Notes: generated by a model from the sequence alone, not told the origin. A stretch of 63,849 bases of DNA from Psychromonas algicola (GCF_004378355.1 NZ_SNUB01000020.1:1-63849); one strand, 5' to 3'; counted from the stretch's first letter, positions 25,501 to 34,947 are shown. A program made the numbers and translations.

Positions 25501-27171
25501 ATGTGTTCTATTTTTGGTGTGCTCGACATTAAAAGCGATCCTATCGCATTGCGCCAACAAGCAATTGAAATGTCAAAACTGCTTCGTCACCGTGGCCCAG
25601 ATTGGTCTGGTGTTTACTCGTCTGATAAAGCAATCCTTGTTCATGAACGTCTTTCTATCGTTGACGTTAATACAGGTGCACAGCCGCTATACAATCAAAA
25701 TAATACACACATACTTGCTGTAAATGGTGAAATCTACAACCACAAAGAATTAGCTGCTGAGCTAACTTGTGGCTACCAATTCAAAACTAAGTCTGACTGT
25801 GAAATCATCTTAGGTTTATACGAAGAGAAAGGTAATGCATTTTTAGATGACCTAAACGGTATCTTTGCTTTCTGTTTATATGACCAAGAAAAAGACAAAT
25901 ACTTAATCGGCCGTGATCACATGGGTATCATCCCACTGTATCAAGGCTGGGATGAGCATGGTAACTACTATGTTGCATCTGAAATGAAAGCATTAACACC
26001 AATTTGTGCAAAAGTATCTGAATTCCCACCAGGACACTTCCTAGATAGCGAAGTAGGTGAATTAACTAAATATTACGTTCGTGATTGGATGGAATATGAT
26101 GCAGTTAAAGATAACGGCGGCAGCGCTGCAGAAATCGGTAAAGCATTAGAAGACTCTGTAAAACGTCAATTAATGTGTGACGTACCATACGGTGTTTTAT
26201 TATCAGGTGGTTTAGATTCATCTGTTATTTCTGCTATAACGCAAAAATTTGCTAAACAACGTATTGAAGATAACGATCAAAGCGGCGCATGGTGGCCACA
26301 ACTTCACTCTTTCTCTGTGGGTCTTGAAGGCTCACCAGATTTAGCAGCAGCACAAAAAGTGGCTGATGAATTAGGTACTATTCACCATCCAATCATCTTT
26401 ACTGTTCAAAACGGTATTGATGCGTTAAAAGAAGTTATCTACCACTTAGAAACTTATGATGTAACCACTATCCGAGCTTCTACGCCTATGTACTTAATGG
26501 CGCGTAAAATTAAAGCAATGGGTATCAAAATGGTACTTTCTGGTGAAGGTGCTGATGAAATCTTCGGTGGTTACTTATACTTCCATAAAGCACCTAATGC
26601 ACAAGAATTCCATGAGGAACTAAACCGTAAACTAAGTAAGCTTCATATGTTTGACTGTTTACGTGCTAATAAATCAATGGCAGCTTGGGGCGTTGAAGCG
26701 CGTGTACCTTTCTTAGATAAAGAGTTCTTAGACGTAGCAATGCGTACTAACCCTGAACTTAAAATGATCAAAGATGGTCGTATCGAGAAAAATATCCTAC
26801 GTGAAGCCTTTGATGGTCAACTATTACCAGAAGTATTATGGCGTCAAAAAGAGCAATTCTCTGATGGTGTTGGCTACAACTGGATCGATACATTAAAAGA
26901 ACATGTTGAAACATTAGTAACGGATCAACAGTTAGCGTCTGCGGAATTCAAATTCCCAATTAACACACCAGATACTAAAGAAGCTTACTTCTACCGTACT
27001 ATTTTTGAAGAGCATTTCCCACTTGATAGTGCAGCAGAATGTGTTCCTCATGGTAAATCAGTGGCTTGTTCAACCGTTGAAGCATTAGCATGGGATGAAA
27101 GTTTCCAGAATAATGCTGATCCTTCTGGTCGTGCTGCTGGCATTCACAACGATGCTTACAAACAAAAATAA
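25501..27171 (+). CDS. asnB: Asparagine synthetase B (glutamine-hydrolysing)
   Basis: This 556-residue enzyme makes asparagine from aspartate, ATP and glutamine. Residues 1-190 form the class II glutaminase domain with nucleophile Cys2 (M-C-S-I-F-G). The synthetase domain carries the ATP loop S-G-G-L-D-S-S at about residue 238. The start must be 25501, because Cys2 has to follow the removed Met; an upstream in-frame codon at 25402 would bury it. AAAGGTAA lies upstream. Its terminator is at 27196. Confidence 0.97.
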   Translation: MCSIFGVLDIKSDPIALRQQAIEMSKLLRHRGPDWSGVYSSDKAILVHERLSIVDVNTGAQPLYNQNNTHILAVNGEIYNHKELAAELTCGYQFKTKSDCEIILGLYEEKGNAFLDDLNGIFAFCLYDQEKDKYLIGRDHMGIIPLYQGWDEHGNYYVASEMKALTPICAKVSEFPPGHFLDSEVGELTKYYVRDWMEYDAVKDNGGSAAEIGKALEDSVKRQLMCDVPYGVLLSGGLDSSVISAITQKFAKQRIEDNDQSGAWWPQLHSFSVGLEGSPDLAAAQKVADELGTIHHPIIFTVQNGIDALKEVIYHLETYDVTTIRASTPMYLMARKIKAMGIKMVLSGEGADEIFGGYLYFHKAPNAQEFHEELNRKLSKLHMFDCLRANKSMAAWGVEARVPFLDKEFLDVAMRTNPELKMIKDGRIEKNILREAFDGQLLPEVLWRQKEQFSDGVGYNWIDTLKEHVETLVTDQQLASAEFKFPINTPDTKEAYFYRTIFEEHFPLDSAAECVPHGKSVACSTVEALAWDESFQNNADPSGRAAGIHNDAYKQK

Positions 27172-27195
27172 GCTGAGTGAATAATAGAAATTATT

Positions 27196-27220
27196 AAAGC
27201 GCTCATTGAGCGCTTTTTTT
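27196..27220 (+). terminator. Terminator after asnB
   Basis: AAAGCGCTC pairs perfectly with GAGCGCTTT around a three-base ATT loop and is followed by a T-run. It begins 24 bases beyond the asnB stop. Confidence 0.9.
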
Positions 27221-27234
27221 ATGGATTAAAGAAA

Positions 27235-27702
27235 ATGAAGCCAATGCCCTGCCCTTGTAAAAGTGGACAGCAGTATCAGAATTGTTGCGAACCATTTCAT
27301 ATGCAACAAGAAAAGCCGAAGACCTGTGAACAACTCATGCGTTCACGGTTTAGTGCCTTTTGTTTACAGCTCGGGGAGTATTTATTTAACACTTACCATA
27401 TCGATTATCGTGGAGAATTAACTGTTGCAGCTCTTTCTGAAGCATCACTGGATTGGAAGAACTTAGAGATCATTGCAACAGAAACACATCAACAAACAGG
27501 CTTTGTTGAATTCAAAGCTTGGTACACACAGGAAGGCCACTTAAACTGTCACCATGAGCGTTCTAACTTTGTGAAAGATCATGATCAATGGCTTTATTGT
27601 GACGGAACTTTTTATCCAAGTGAAAAATCAGGTAAGATAAGCCGCAATGATGCTTGCCCCTGTGGAAGCGGTAAAAAATATAAAAAATGTTGTGGCCAAT
27701 AA
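27235..27702 (+). CDS. ychJ: YchJ family SEC-C motif protein
   Basis: This 155-residue protein has a zinc-binding SEC-C motif at each end: C-P-C-x-S-G-x-x-Y-x-x-C-C at residues 4-17, and C-P-C-G-S-G-K-K-Y-K-K-C-C at about 142-154. The middle is the NTF2-like YchJ fold, including R-S-R-F-S-A-F. The function is unknown; SEC-C motifs usually bind protein or nucleic acid partners. As in E. coli, where ychJ and purU are adjacent, purU follows, here 28 bases later. Confidence 0.92.
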   Translation: MKPMPCPCKSGQQYQNCCEPFHMQQEKPKTCEQLMRSRFSAFCLQLGEYLFNTYHIDYRGELTVAALSEASLDWKNLEIIATETHQQTGFVEFKAWYTQEGHLNCHHERSNFVKDHDQWLYCDGTFYPSEKSGKISRNDACPCGSGKKYKKCCGQ

Positions 27703-27730
27703 CAGCATGATCAAAATAATAGAGAAACTA

Positions 27731-28570
27731 ATGGAAAAGAAAACACTGCTAACCGATTGCCCTGATGCAAAAGGATTAATTGCGCAAATTACTAATATCT
27801 GTCAAAAACACCAACTTAATATCGTTAAAAATAATGAGTTTGTTGACCATCAACATAACCGTTTCTTCATGCGTACTGAGCTTGAAGGCATTTTTAATGA
27901 TCAAACTTTATTAGCGGATTTAGATTTAAATTTACCAAAAGGTTCAAATCGCTCACTAATTTGTTCTAATCAACGCAAACGTATTGTGATATTAGTGACA
28001 AAAGAAGCACATTGTTTAGGTGATATCTTAATGAAGAGCACCTATGGTGGTATCGATGTAGAAATTGCAGCAGTCATTGGTAACTACGATATTTTAGAAG
28101 ACTTAGTCACTAAATTTAATATTCCTTACCACACAGTAAGCCATGAAGGTTTAACGCGTGAAGAGCATGAAAATAAGGTTTTAGAAGCAATTGCACCTTA
28201 TACACCTGACTACGTTATTCTTGCTAAATACATGCGTATTCTAACGCCTAAATTTGTTGAAGCTTATGACAATAAGTTAATTAATATTCACCATTCATTT
28301 TTACCTGCTTTTATTGGCGCAAAACCTTACCAGCAAGCCTTTGATCGTGGTGTGAAAATCATTGGCGCAACGGCCCACTTTGTTAATAACGACTTAGATG
28401 AAGGTCCAATCATTACTCAAGATGTAGCGCATATCGACCATGCTTACAGCGCAGAAGCACTAGCTAAAGCTGGTAAGGATGTGGAGAAGTCAGTATTAAG
28501 TCGAGCTTTACAACAAGTACTAGATGATAAAGTGTTTGTGTATGCCAACAGAACCGTTGTGTTTAAATAA
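27731..28570 (+). CDS. purU: Formyltetrahydrofolate deformylase
   Basis: This 279-residue enzyme hydrolyses 10-formyltetrahydrofolate to formate and tetrahydrofolate, balancing the one-carbon pool. An N-terminal ACT domain (T-D-C-P-D-A-K-G-L-I-A) precedes the formyl transferase fold, with the active-site N-I-H-H-S-F-L-P-A-F, the G-A-T-A-H-F block and the conserved D in L-D-E-G-P-I. The start at 27731 with AGAGAAACTA upstream gives the family's usual length; the frame is open further upstream, but that would overlap ychJ. Confidence 0.95.
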   Translation: MEKKTLLTDCPDAKGLIAQITNICQKHQLNIVKNNEFVDHQHNRFFMRTELEGIFNDQTLLADLDLNLPKGSNRSLICSNQRKRIVILVTKEAHCLGDILMKSTYGGIDVEIAAVIGNYDILEDLVTKFNIPYHTVSHEGLTREEHENKVLEAIAPYTPDYVILAKYMRILTPKFVEAYDNKLINIHHSFLPAFIGAKPYQQAFDRGVKIIGATAHFVNNDLDEGPIITQDVAHIDHAYSAEALAKAGKDVEKSVLSRALQQVLDDKVFVYANRTVVFK

Positions 28571-28605
28571 CGGCTTTAAATGAATGTTTTTAAATACTGA
28601 ATATC

Positions 28606-28637
28606 AAATGCCCTGCTAGACAACAGGGCATTTTTTT
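28606..28637 (+). terminator. Terminator after purU
   Basis: AAATGCCCTG (28606-28615) pairs perfectly with CAGGGCATTT (28624-28633) around an eight-base loop, followed by more T. It also faces the convergent DUF3332 gene ending at 28647. Confidence 0.9.
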
Positions 28638-28646
28638 AGATAGGAA

Positions 28647-29195
28647 CTAAGGATTTAAATACGCTTGCAAATCATTAATAGAAGCATGTGTAACAAGTTT
28701 TCCATCAAGATAGAAAGTGATCTCTTCACCTGACTTATCCCCTCTTAACACAGCCACATCACCATTATTGTAAACAATATTATAATCCACTGTATTTTTA
28801 TTAATAAGTGTCGCTTGTACTGAATAAACTTGTTTATTAGTTTGCTCATTATTAATTGAAGTGAATGTTCTTTCAGGAATTAATACTTTTTGGTCAACTT
28901 GATACACGGGAGAGTTTGTTGAATCAAAAATATGTTTTTCGCCATTTAATGGGCTTTCTCCTGCCCAGAACTCAATGGTGTTAAACACAAGTAGATCAAC
29001 GGCAACAGTTAACGCATAAACAGGTGTCAGTAGTACGTTCACACCACCACGAGCATACTTATTTTCAACTACTTCCAAATTAAATTGTAGTACTTTAGAA
29101 GTAGCAACATTACTGCCAATACAGCCAGATAATAACCCCGTGCTACTCAGAGTGAGTAAAAAGCAGCTTATTAATTTAAAGGTTTTATTTTTCAT
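28647..29195 (-). CDS. DUF3332 family lipoprotein
   Basis: This 182-residue protein has a lipoprotein signal peptide with lipobox L-L-S-G-C (Cys at about 25). The following block, K-V-L-Q-F-N-L-E-V-V-E-N-K-Y-A-R-G-G-V-N, is characteristic of DUF3332, a family seen in Vibrio and Shewanella relatives. A hydrophobic stretch V-Y-A-L-T-V-A-V-D-L-L-V-F follows at 59-71. The function is unknown. AGGAAAA precedes the ATG. It is convergent with purU. Confidence 0.8.
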   Translation of the reverse strand: MKNKTFKLISCFLLTLSSTGLLSGCIGSNVATSKVLQFNLEVVENKYARGGVNVLLTPVYALTVAVDLLVFNTIEFWAGESPLNGEKHIFDSTNSPVYQVDQKVLIPERTFTSINNEQTNKQVYSVQATLINKNTVDYNIVYNNGDVAVLRGDKSGEEITFYLDGKLVTHASINDLQAYLNP

Positions 29196-29270
29196 AAATT
29201 TTCCTAAAACCTAATTTCATACAAGAAGTAAAATTAGAGATGTAAAAGTCTATTGCGTAAAAATAAAAAA

Positions 29271-29828
29271 TTATGCATAACTCACCTGTATAGGTCGGTT
29301 AGCTAAATCTAAGTTTGAATATTCATCTAATAGATGAGCATCAACACCTTGTGCGATCTTAGGTTCTCGATCATTAACCACAATTTCAGCGGTATTTGCT
29401 TGATACGCTTGGTTGATCCTTTGTTGCTTTATTAAAGGTAAGTTATCAAGCACATCTATTGGCAAAGCCCCTTCTGTGGCTTTAGATAAAATAGCTTCAT
29501 TGGAAAGGAGCTGTTTAAGGCGAATATCATGTAACCTAGTTTGTTGTAAGTCATTATTAAGCTCAGCCAATAATACTTCAGAAGGACCTTCATTAACTAA
29601 AGGTTGTGCGGCAGACAAGTTAAACCTAGCCCGTAAATCAGGTGCTTCATTGACATCAGGATCTGGGTTCTTTATATCAAATTGTGCAAAATCACGCGCA
29701 TCATCGGACAAAAAACTTAATAACAAATTAAATTTTTCACGAGTGCCACTATGCACAGCGGTATTTAACTGCTGTCCTAATTGCCATTCGTTAATAATAA
29801 CTTGTTGATCAAGCTGTTCGATATTCAT
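29271..29828 (-). CDS. VC2046/SO_3500 family protein
   Basis: This 185-residue soluble, helical and acidic protein begins with a block of the type N-E-W-Q-L-G-Q-Q-L-N-T-A-V-H that I recognise from the VC2046/SO_3500 family of marine gammaproteobacteria. The function is unknown. It ends within 75 bases of the DUF3332 gene start, so the two may be cotranscribed. The family name is from memory. Confidence 0.65.
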   Translation of the reverse strand: MNIEQLDQQVIINEWQLGQQLNTAVHSGTREKFNLLLSFLSDDARDFAQFDIKNPDPDVNEAPDLRARFNLSAAQPLVNEGPSEVLLAELNNDLQQTRLHDIRLKQLLSNEAILSKATEGALPIDVLDNLPLIKQQRINQAYQANTAEIVVNDREPKIAQGVDAHLLDEYSNLDLANRPIQVSYA

Positions 29829-29909
29829 ACGATAAAAAGATTCCTTGGTAAACTATTCTCTTTATCGGCAACAAATTGATTTTATTTAATGTTTTTTTAA
29901 ACTTTAATC

Positions 29910-29937
29910 TTCACAAGCGCTTATTTTCTGATATTAT
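29910..29937 (+). promoter_or_regulatory. Promoter of tRNA-Tyr
   Basis: A TTCACA -35 element (29910-29915) and a TATTAT -10 element (29932-29937) are separated by 16 bases. This would start RNA about eight bases before the mature tRNA end, as usual for a tRNA gene. Confidence 0.6.
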
Positions 29938-29952
29938 CTTTTGCGAAATAAC

Positions 29953-30036
29953 GGAGGGGTTCCCGAGTGGCCAAAGGGAACAGATTGTAAATCTGTCGCG
30001 AAAGCTTCGGTGGTTCGAATCCACCTCCCTCCACCA
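29953..30036 (+). tRNA. tyrT: tRNA-Tyr (anticodon GTA)
   Basis: This 84-nt class II tRNA starts GGAGGGG and ends with an encoded CCA. The acceptor stem GGAGGGG pairs with CCCTCC plus the discriminator A. The anticodon arm reads CAGATT-GTA-AATCTG, giving anticodon GTA. The long variable arm (GCGAAAGC) and T arm GGTGG-TTCGAAT-CCACC are intact. It stands alone; no second tRNA follows. Confidence 0.96.
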
Positions 30037-30174
30037 TTTCAACTTCGATATTCCCCCTGCTTGTTTTAAATTTTATTTCACAAATTTTATACCTTTAGCT
30101 AGTATTGCTTATTTATTGATAAAAATTACTCTACACTGAGCAATAAGCTTTCGTTTTTAAAAAAGAACCTGATT

Positions 30175-31809
30175 ATGTTTAACTACAGTGATAAAACAAT
30201 ATTAATCGTAGATGATCAAAAGCCATTCCATGTCATGCTTAAAACGATGCTGACTAATCAAGGCGCCAAAAACATAAATTTTGCAGAAACAGCAGACCAA
30301 GCAGTAAGAATTGCCAACCGAGTTCAATACGATATATATCTGTTAGATTACAATTTAGGTTCAGGAAAAAACGGCGCTCAATTACTCGATTACTTAAAAA
30401 GAAATCAACTCGTCCCTAACCACGCATTATGTTTTATTATTACTGGCGACAGCAGCAAAGGGATGGTGTTAACGGCAATTGAAAAGTCTCCAGATGATTA
30501 TTTAATGAAACCTTTCTCGCAGGTTCAATTAAGTAATCGATTAGCCGCAGCGACAAAACGTAAATTAATATTTCAAGATATCTTTCAATCCCTTTCTGAA
30601 GAAAAGTACGAACAAGCTATCCAACAATGCAAAGAAAAGATCGATAAAGAAACTAAGCACCGTAGCCTTTGTAAAAATTTACTCGCAGATATCTATATTC
30701 AAATAGAAGAATTCAGTGCAGCAGAAACGATTTTAAAACCCTTAATTGATTTAAGGCCTTTAGTAAGGCCAAGTATCAGTTTAGGAAAAGCTTATTATTT
30801 ACAAAAGAAATATGTTCAAGCTATCGAAGTATTAAAACGTTTGATCGAATACACGCCATTACAAATGGAAGCTTATCGATGGTTGGCGCGAGCATATAAA
30901 GATAATGGTGAATTAGAAAAAGCACTGGTTATATTGACACAGGCAGCAGAGACCACCAATCATAGTATTGAACGACATCAAGAAGTGGTGTTATTGGCGA
31001 ATGAAATGCAAGAGCATAAGATCATGCTTAACAGCTATTCTGCAATTTTATCATTAAACCGTAACTCCTTTTATCCAGATCCTTGCCACCTTGCTAATTA
31101 CATTCGTAGTATTATCGAATTTGCTAAGCAAGAAAAAGACATGGGCATACGTAAAAACATTTTAAAAAAGGTCAATTCAACACTTTATCAAAGCCGTTTT
31201 GAGGAAGGAAGAAACCATGATTTTAACTTCGCAGGCTTTGATGAAATCTGCCAAGCGAAAGTTTCCTTTGCCATGGATGAGCCGCTTAAAGCCAAACGTC
31301 GAATTTTTAATACACTGAGAAAAACTGAAGAGCCTATTTCTGAATTTGATACGACATTTTTAACAGAAACTTTGTTTTCATTATTAGAAATCGGAGAATT
31401 TGAAGAAGCTGCACCATATTTAAAAGAATTAGAGACGCGCGATATTATCGATCCCACCACAGCGATAAACATTAAAAAACAAACTGGTGAAGGGCTTACA
31501 ACGCGTATGAAAAGCTTTAAAGGTTATAATCAAATGGGTATTAAGTACTTTAGTGCGGGCGCACTTGAAGAAGCATTAGATAGCTTTGATCAAGCCTTAG
31601 CATTAGAGCCACTCAACTCAGGCGCATTATTAAATCGCTCGCAAGTACTTATTCGTATATTGCAAGATAAAGCGGATAAAGATAAAGACAGAAATAAATT
31701 AGTTAAACAATGCCAAAATAGTTTCTTATTATTGAGTAATACGCACTTACCTGAAAATCATGCAAAAAGATTAAGTTCGTTATTAAAAGAGTTAAGAGAG
31801 CTTACTTAA
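30175..31809 (+). CDS. Response regulator with TPR output domain
   Basis: This 544-residue protein has a receiver domain at residues 5-125, with acidic pocket D13/D14, phosphoacceptor D58, the T in I-I-T-G-D and the K in L-M-K-P-F. The rest is helical with tetratricopeptide repeats, clear at about 200-265 (Y-L-Q-K-K-Y-V-Q-A-I-E-V-L and following) and 455-490. There is no DNA-binding or enzymatic output, so it should act through protein binding, as VieB of Vibrio does. No sensor kinase gene is nearby. Confidence 0.87.
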   Translation: MFNYSDKTILIVDDQKPFHVMLKTMLTNQGAKNINFAETADQAVRIANRVQYDIYLLDYNLGSGKNGAQLLDYLKRNQLVPNHALCFIITGDSSKGMVLTAIEKSPDDYLMKPFSQVQLSNRLAAATKRKLIFQDIFQSLSEEKYEQAIQQCKEKIDKETKHRSLCKNLLADIYIQIEEFSAAETILKPLIDLRPLVRPSISLGKAYYLQKKYVQAIEVLKRLIEYTPLQMEAYRWLARAYKDNGELEKALVILTQAAETTNHSIERHQEVVLLANEMQEHKIMLNSYSAILSLNRNSFYPDPCHLANYIRSIIEFAKQEKDMGIRKNILKKVNSTLYQSRFEEGRNHDFNFAGFDEICQAKVSFAMDEPLKAKRRIFNTLRKTEEPISEFDTTFLTETLFSLLEIGEFEEAAPYLKELETRDIIDPTTAINIKKQTGEGLTTRMKSFKGYNQMGIKYFSAGALEEALDSFDQALALEPLNSGALLNRSQVLIRILQDKADKDKDRNKLVKQCQNSFLLLSNTHLPENHAKRLSSLLKELRELT

Positions 31810-31818
31810 GCTCATTCT

Positions 31819-32724
31819 TTAATTGACGGTTTCCAATACTTGCCTAGCGTAGTTAATCACTTGCATACTCAATTCTTGCATTAATTCACCGCCTAATTGC
31901 CAACAATGCCAATATAAAGGCACACGCACTTTATGCTCAGGCAAAATATCAATCAAACGTCCATTACGTAAATGTTCACGCACACTAAACTCGGTATTAA
32001 AGCTATAAGCACCACTGGCTAGGGTTAAATCAACAAAAGCTTCAGAAGACCTAATGGTATGGCAAGGATACTGTCCCATTTCCAATTGAAAATGCTCTCT
32101 TAGAAAAGCTAAGTGCATATCATCATGCTGATCAAATGACATCGCTGGCGCATGTTTTAAGCTTTCCTTATTGACGCCTTGTTTAAAGAAACGCTCAATA
32201 AAATCTGGACTCGCTACGCAAATATATTCCATATAACCTAAAAAATGACTATCACTGCCACTAATTGCTTTTTCTTTGCTACTTAAGCATGCCAACGCCT
32301 CACCGCTACGCATTCTTTCCCATGTAGTCGATTCATCTTGAACAAATAAATTAAGCTGCACATTCTTTTGTTGTAATAACGGGCTCAAAGCAGTAATCAA
32401 CCAACTTGCTAAACTATCTGCGTTTACCGCAAGTGGTAAAGTCTGTGATTGGTTACTTTTTAAATCTAATTGCTGATTAAGCTCTGTTTCTAATTGTAAG
32501 ACGCGTTGATAATGACCTAACAACAAACGCCCTAATTCTGAAGATTGCGGCGGTGTTGAACGAATTAATAAAGGCTCACCAAATAATTTCTCTAATAACT
32601 TGATACGTTGAGACACAGCTGACTGAGTAATAAAAAGACGTTGTGCTGCACGTTCAAAACTTTGCTCTGACACAACGGCATCCAAGGCTTTTAATAACTT
32701 ATAGTCGATATTACTTAGATCCAT
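31819..32724 (-). CDS. argP: LysR-type regulator ArgP
   Basis: This 301-residue LysR-family regulator has a helix-turn-helix at about residues 18-45 (F-E-R-A-A-Q-R-L-F-I-T-Q-S-A-V-S-Q-R) close to E. coli ArgP. A substrate-binding-type effector domain follows. ArgP activates argO in response to arginine, and lysine blocks this. The divergent neighbour is an ArgO-type exporter, which supports the call. The 179-base gap between them should contain the ArgP site. Confidence 0.9.
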   Translation of the reverse strand: MDLSNIDYKLLKALDAVVSEQSFERAAQRLFITQSAVSQRIKLLEKLFGEPLLIRSTPPQSSELGRLLLGHYQRVLQLETELNQQLDLKSNQSQTLPLAVNADSLASWLITALSPLLQQKNVQLNLFVQDESTTWERMRSGEALACLSSKEKAISGSDSHFLGYMEYICVASPDFIERFFKQGVNKESLKHAPAMSFDQHDDMHLAFLREHFQLEMGQYPCHTIRSSEAFVDLTLASGAYSFNTEFSVREHLRNGRLIDILPEHKVRVPLYWHCWQLGGELMQELSMQVINYARQVLETVN

Positions 32725-32903
32725 ATAACGTCCTTTTCATGCACTGAACCATCAATTAGCCCATGATTATCTTGTTGTAATGGATTTTATTCAAAACAAC
32801 ATAAGAAAAACTAATCAATCATTAAATTTATTAGCTACACTAACATAAATAAAAAAACTATAGTAGCCACCTATTTTCAACAACCCCATATTATTGAGAT
32901 TTT

Positions 32904-33518
32904 ATGTTTAGCACTTATTTTACTGGTCTTACCTTAATGGCAACATTAATCATGCCTATTGGTATGCAAAACGCGTTTGTATTAAACCAAGGTATTAAAC
33001 GCCAACATCACTTATTTGTTGCCGCGTTTTGTTCAATCGCAGATGTTATTTTCATGTCAGCTGGAGTCTGGGGTGGAGCAAAGGTATTTAACGCTTATCC
33101 TTGGTTATTAACTGGCATTGGTATATTAGGCGCAGTGTTCATGGCTTATTATGGTTTCTTGTGTTTTAAAAGCGCCTTTAAAGGTGGCAACAATTTACAG
33201 ACAGATAATAAAAACCGCAGCTTTAAGGCAATTGTATTAGCTTGTTGTGCTTTTACTATTTTGAACCCACATGTGTATATCGACACGATTGTTATCTTAG
33301 GTGGGTTTGCAGCGAACTTAACTGCTGAGCAACGTCCTTGGTTTGTTTTTGGTGGTGTGAGTGCTTCATTTATTTGGTTCTTTGGTTTAGCGTTATTGGG
33401 ACAAAAATTAGCACCTGTTTTATCAAAACCAAGAAGCCAACAAATCATCGACTTTGTTATCGCAAGTATGATGTGGGTCTTAGCTGTTTATTTATTGCAA
33501 TATGTTTTAACGAACTAA
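32904..33518 (+). CDS. argO: Arginine exporter ArgO (LysE family)
   Basis: This 204-residue membrane protein of the LysE family has six hydrophobic segments. The diagnostic start, M-P-I-G-M-Q-N-A-F-V-L-N-Q-G at residues 18-31, and C-A-F-T-I-L-N-P-H-V-Y-I-D-T match ArgO/LysE. It exports arginine (and possibly lysine or canavanine). It is divergent from argP, its expected activator. Confidence 0.92.
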   Translation: MFSTYFTGLTLMATLIMPIGMQNAFVLNQGIKRQHHLFVAAFCSIADVIFMSAGVWGGAKVFNAYPWLLTGIGILGAVFMAYYGFLCFKSAFKGGNNLQTDNKNRSFKAIVLACCAFTILNPHVYIDTIVILGGFAANLTAEQRPWFVFGGVSASFIWFFGLALLGQKLAPVLSKPRSQQIIDFVIASMMWVLAVYLLQYVLTN

Positions 33519-33533
33519 CCCGTGTTAAATTAA

Positions 33534-33553
33534 AGTGGCGAATAGCCGCCACT
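33534..33553 (+). terminator. Hairpin after argO
   Basis: AGTGGCG pairs with CGCCACT around a six-base loop, 16 bases after the argO stop. The downstream T-run is poor, so termination may be partial. Confidence 0.5.
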
Positions 33554-33624
33554 CTATGTTCAAATACCCCTTTTATTTAATAGGTTCATGTTAGTTGGAC
33601 CTTTTTGTTTATTAGGGAATCATT

Positions 33625-34875
33625 TTGCATACGATTGAGCAACTTAAAGCTGGTGAATTGAAAGGCATTAAACGCCTACAACTGTCAGAAAATTTAACAA
33701 CATTTCCAATGGAGATTTTATCCTTAGCCGATAGTTTGGAAATATTAGATCTTTCTAACAACCAACTCAGCAGCTTACCTGATGAAATCGCTCAATTAAC
33801 GCAACTCAAAATAATCTTTGCTTCTAATAATCAATTTACAAGTTTGCCGAGCGTGTTAGGTTTATGTCCTTTATTGGAAATGATTGGCTTTAAATCTAAT
33901 CAAATCACTGAAGTACCAGCGGAATCATTACCTTTAACATTACGATGGTTAATTTTAACCGATAATAAAATAACCGCCTTACCAGAAATGTTAGGTAAAC
34001 GTCCTCGCCTACAAAAGCTCGCATTAGCAGGTAATCAATTAACTCATCTACCTAACAGTTTTTCTCAGCTTACTAACCTTGAACTACTGCGTATTTCAGC
34101 CAATCAACTCGTTGCTTTCCCGATACAGCTATTAACGCTACCTAAACTGGCTTGGTTTGCTTTTTCAGGTAATCCTTTTTGCCAAACCAACCAAGCCTGT
34201 GATGCAATTGATTCAGTGCCTGAAGTGGCATCTAAAGACTATGTTTTACAAGAAGTGTTAGGGCAAGGCGCATCAGGTGTTATTTATAAAGCAAAATGGA
34301 TTGAAGATAAGCAACAACACTTCCCTTCTGAAATTGCTGTGAAGGTCTTTAAAGGCGAAGTAACCAGTGATGGCTACCCTCAAGATGAATTACAAGCTTG
34401 TTTGAAAGTAGGCATTCACAACAGTTTAGTAAGCTCGATTGCACAAGTAAATGAAAGTGATTGCTTAGCTTTAATTATGGAGTTAATTCCACCTCATTTT
34501 AAAAACCTAGGTTTACCTCCTACGTTAGAAACTTGTACGCGAGATACTTTTAACAATGAATTCACTTTATCCATTGAGAAGATAAAGAAAATAGTCGATC
34601 AAATGACACAAGTCTTTGAACATATGCATAATCAGCAGGTCTGTCATGGCGACTTGTACGCACACAATACGTTATTTGATGAAGAAGCGAATATCATCTT
34701 TGGAGACTTTGGAGCAGCAAGTATGTATCACATGCTCTCCGATGAGATTCAAGTTAGTATCAAAACCATTGAACAACGGGCTTTGAAACTCTTTATTGAT
34801 GATCTACTCAGTATTTGTGTAGAAGAAGACAAAAACACATCGCTTTATCAAAGCTTAGTGTTACAAGTTAAATAA
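33625..34875 (+). CDS. Leucine-rich-repeat protein kinase
   Basis: This 416-residue protein has about seven leucine-rich repeats (residues 15-185; L-x-x-L-x-L-S-x-N-x-L units) followed by a protein kinase domain (about 205-400). The kinase has a glycine loop G-Q-G-A-S-G, lysine in A-V-K-V-F, catalytic H-G-D-L-Y-A-H-N at about 340 and G-D-F-G-A-A, so it should be active on Ser/Thr. The domain is shorter than eukaryotic kinases. The start is TTG at 33625 with AGGGA upstream; the next Met is 28 residues in. Neither membrane segment nor signal peptide is seen. The target is unknown. Confidence 0.85.
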   Translation: MHTIEQLKAGELKGIKRLQLSENLTTFPMEILSLADSLEILDLSNNQLSSLPDEIAQLTQLKIIFASNNQFTSLPSVLGLCPLLEMIGFKSNQITEVPAESLPLTLRWLILTDNKITALPEMLGKRPRLQKLALAGNQLTHLPNSFSQLTNLELLRISANQLVAFPIQLLTLPKLAWFAFSGNPFCQTNQACDAIDSVPEVASKDYVLQEVLGQGASGVIYKAKWIEDKQQHFPSEIAVKVFKGEVTSDGYPQDELQACLKVGIHNSLVSSIAQVNESDCLALIMELIPPHFKNLGLPPTLETCTRDTFNNEFTLSIEKIKKIVDQMTQVFEHMHNQQVCHGDLYAHNTLFDEEANIIFGDFGAASMYHMLSDEIQVSIKTIEQRALKLFIDDLLSICVEEDKNTSLYQSLVLQVK

Positions 34876-34887
34876 ACAGAGATAAAA

Positions 34888-34912
34888 AAGCCTAGCAAAT
34901 AGAGCTAAGCTT
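34888..34912. terminator. Bidirectional terminator between convergent genes
   Basis: AAGCcTAGC pairs with GCTAaGCTT around a seven-base loop with one mismatch. It has an A-run on the left, so it could serve the leftward M14 gene as well as the kinase gene. Confidence 0.6.
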
Positions 34913-34947
34913 GATTTTAGTTTGAGCAGGTAAAATGAGCGGTTAAA

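Noticed and set aside
29876-30139. Open frame spanning the tRNA-Tyr gene
   Set aside because: It runs through the tRNA and its promoter; the tRNA fold is complete, so the frame is accidental.
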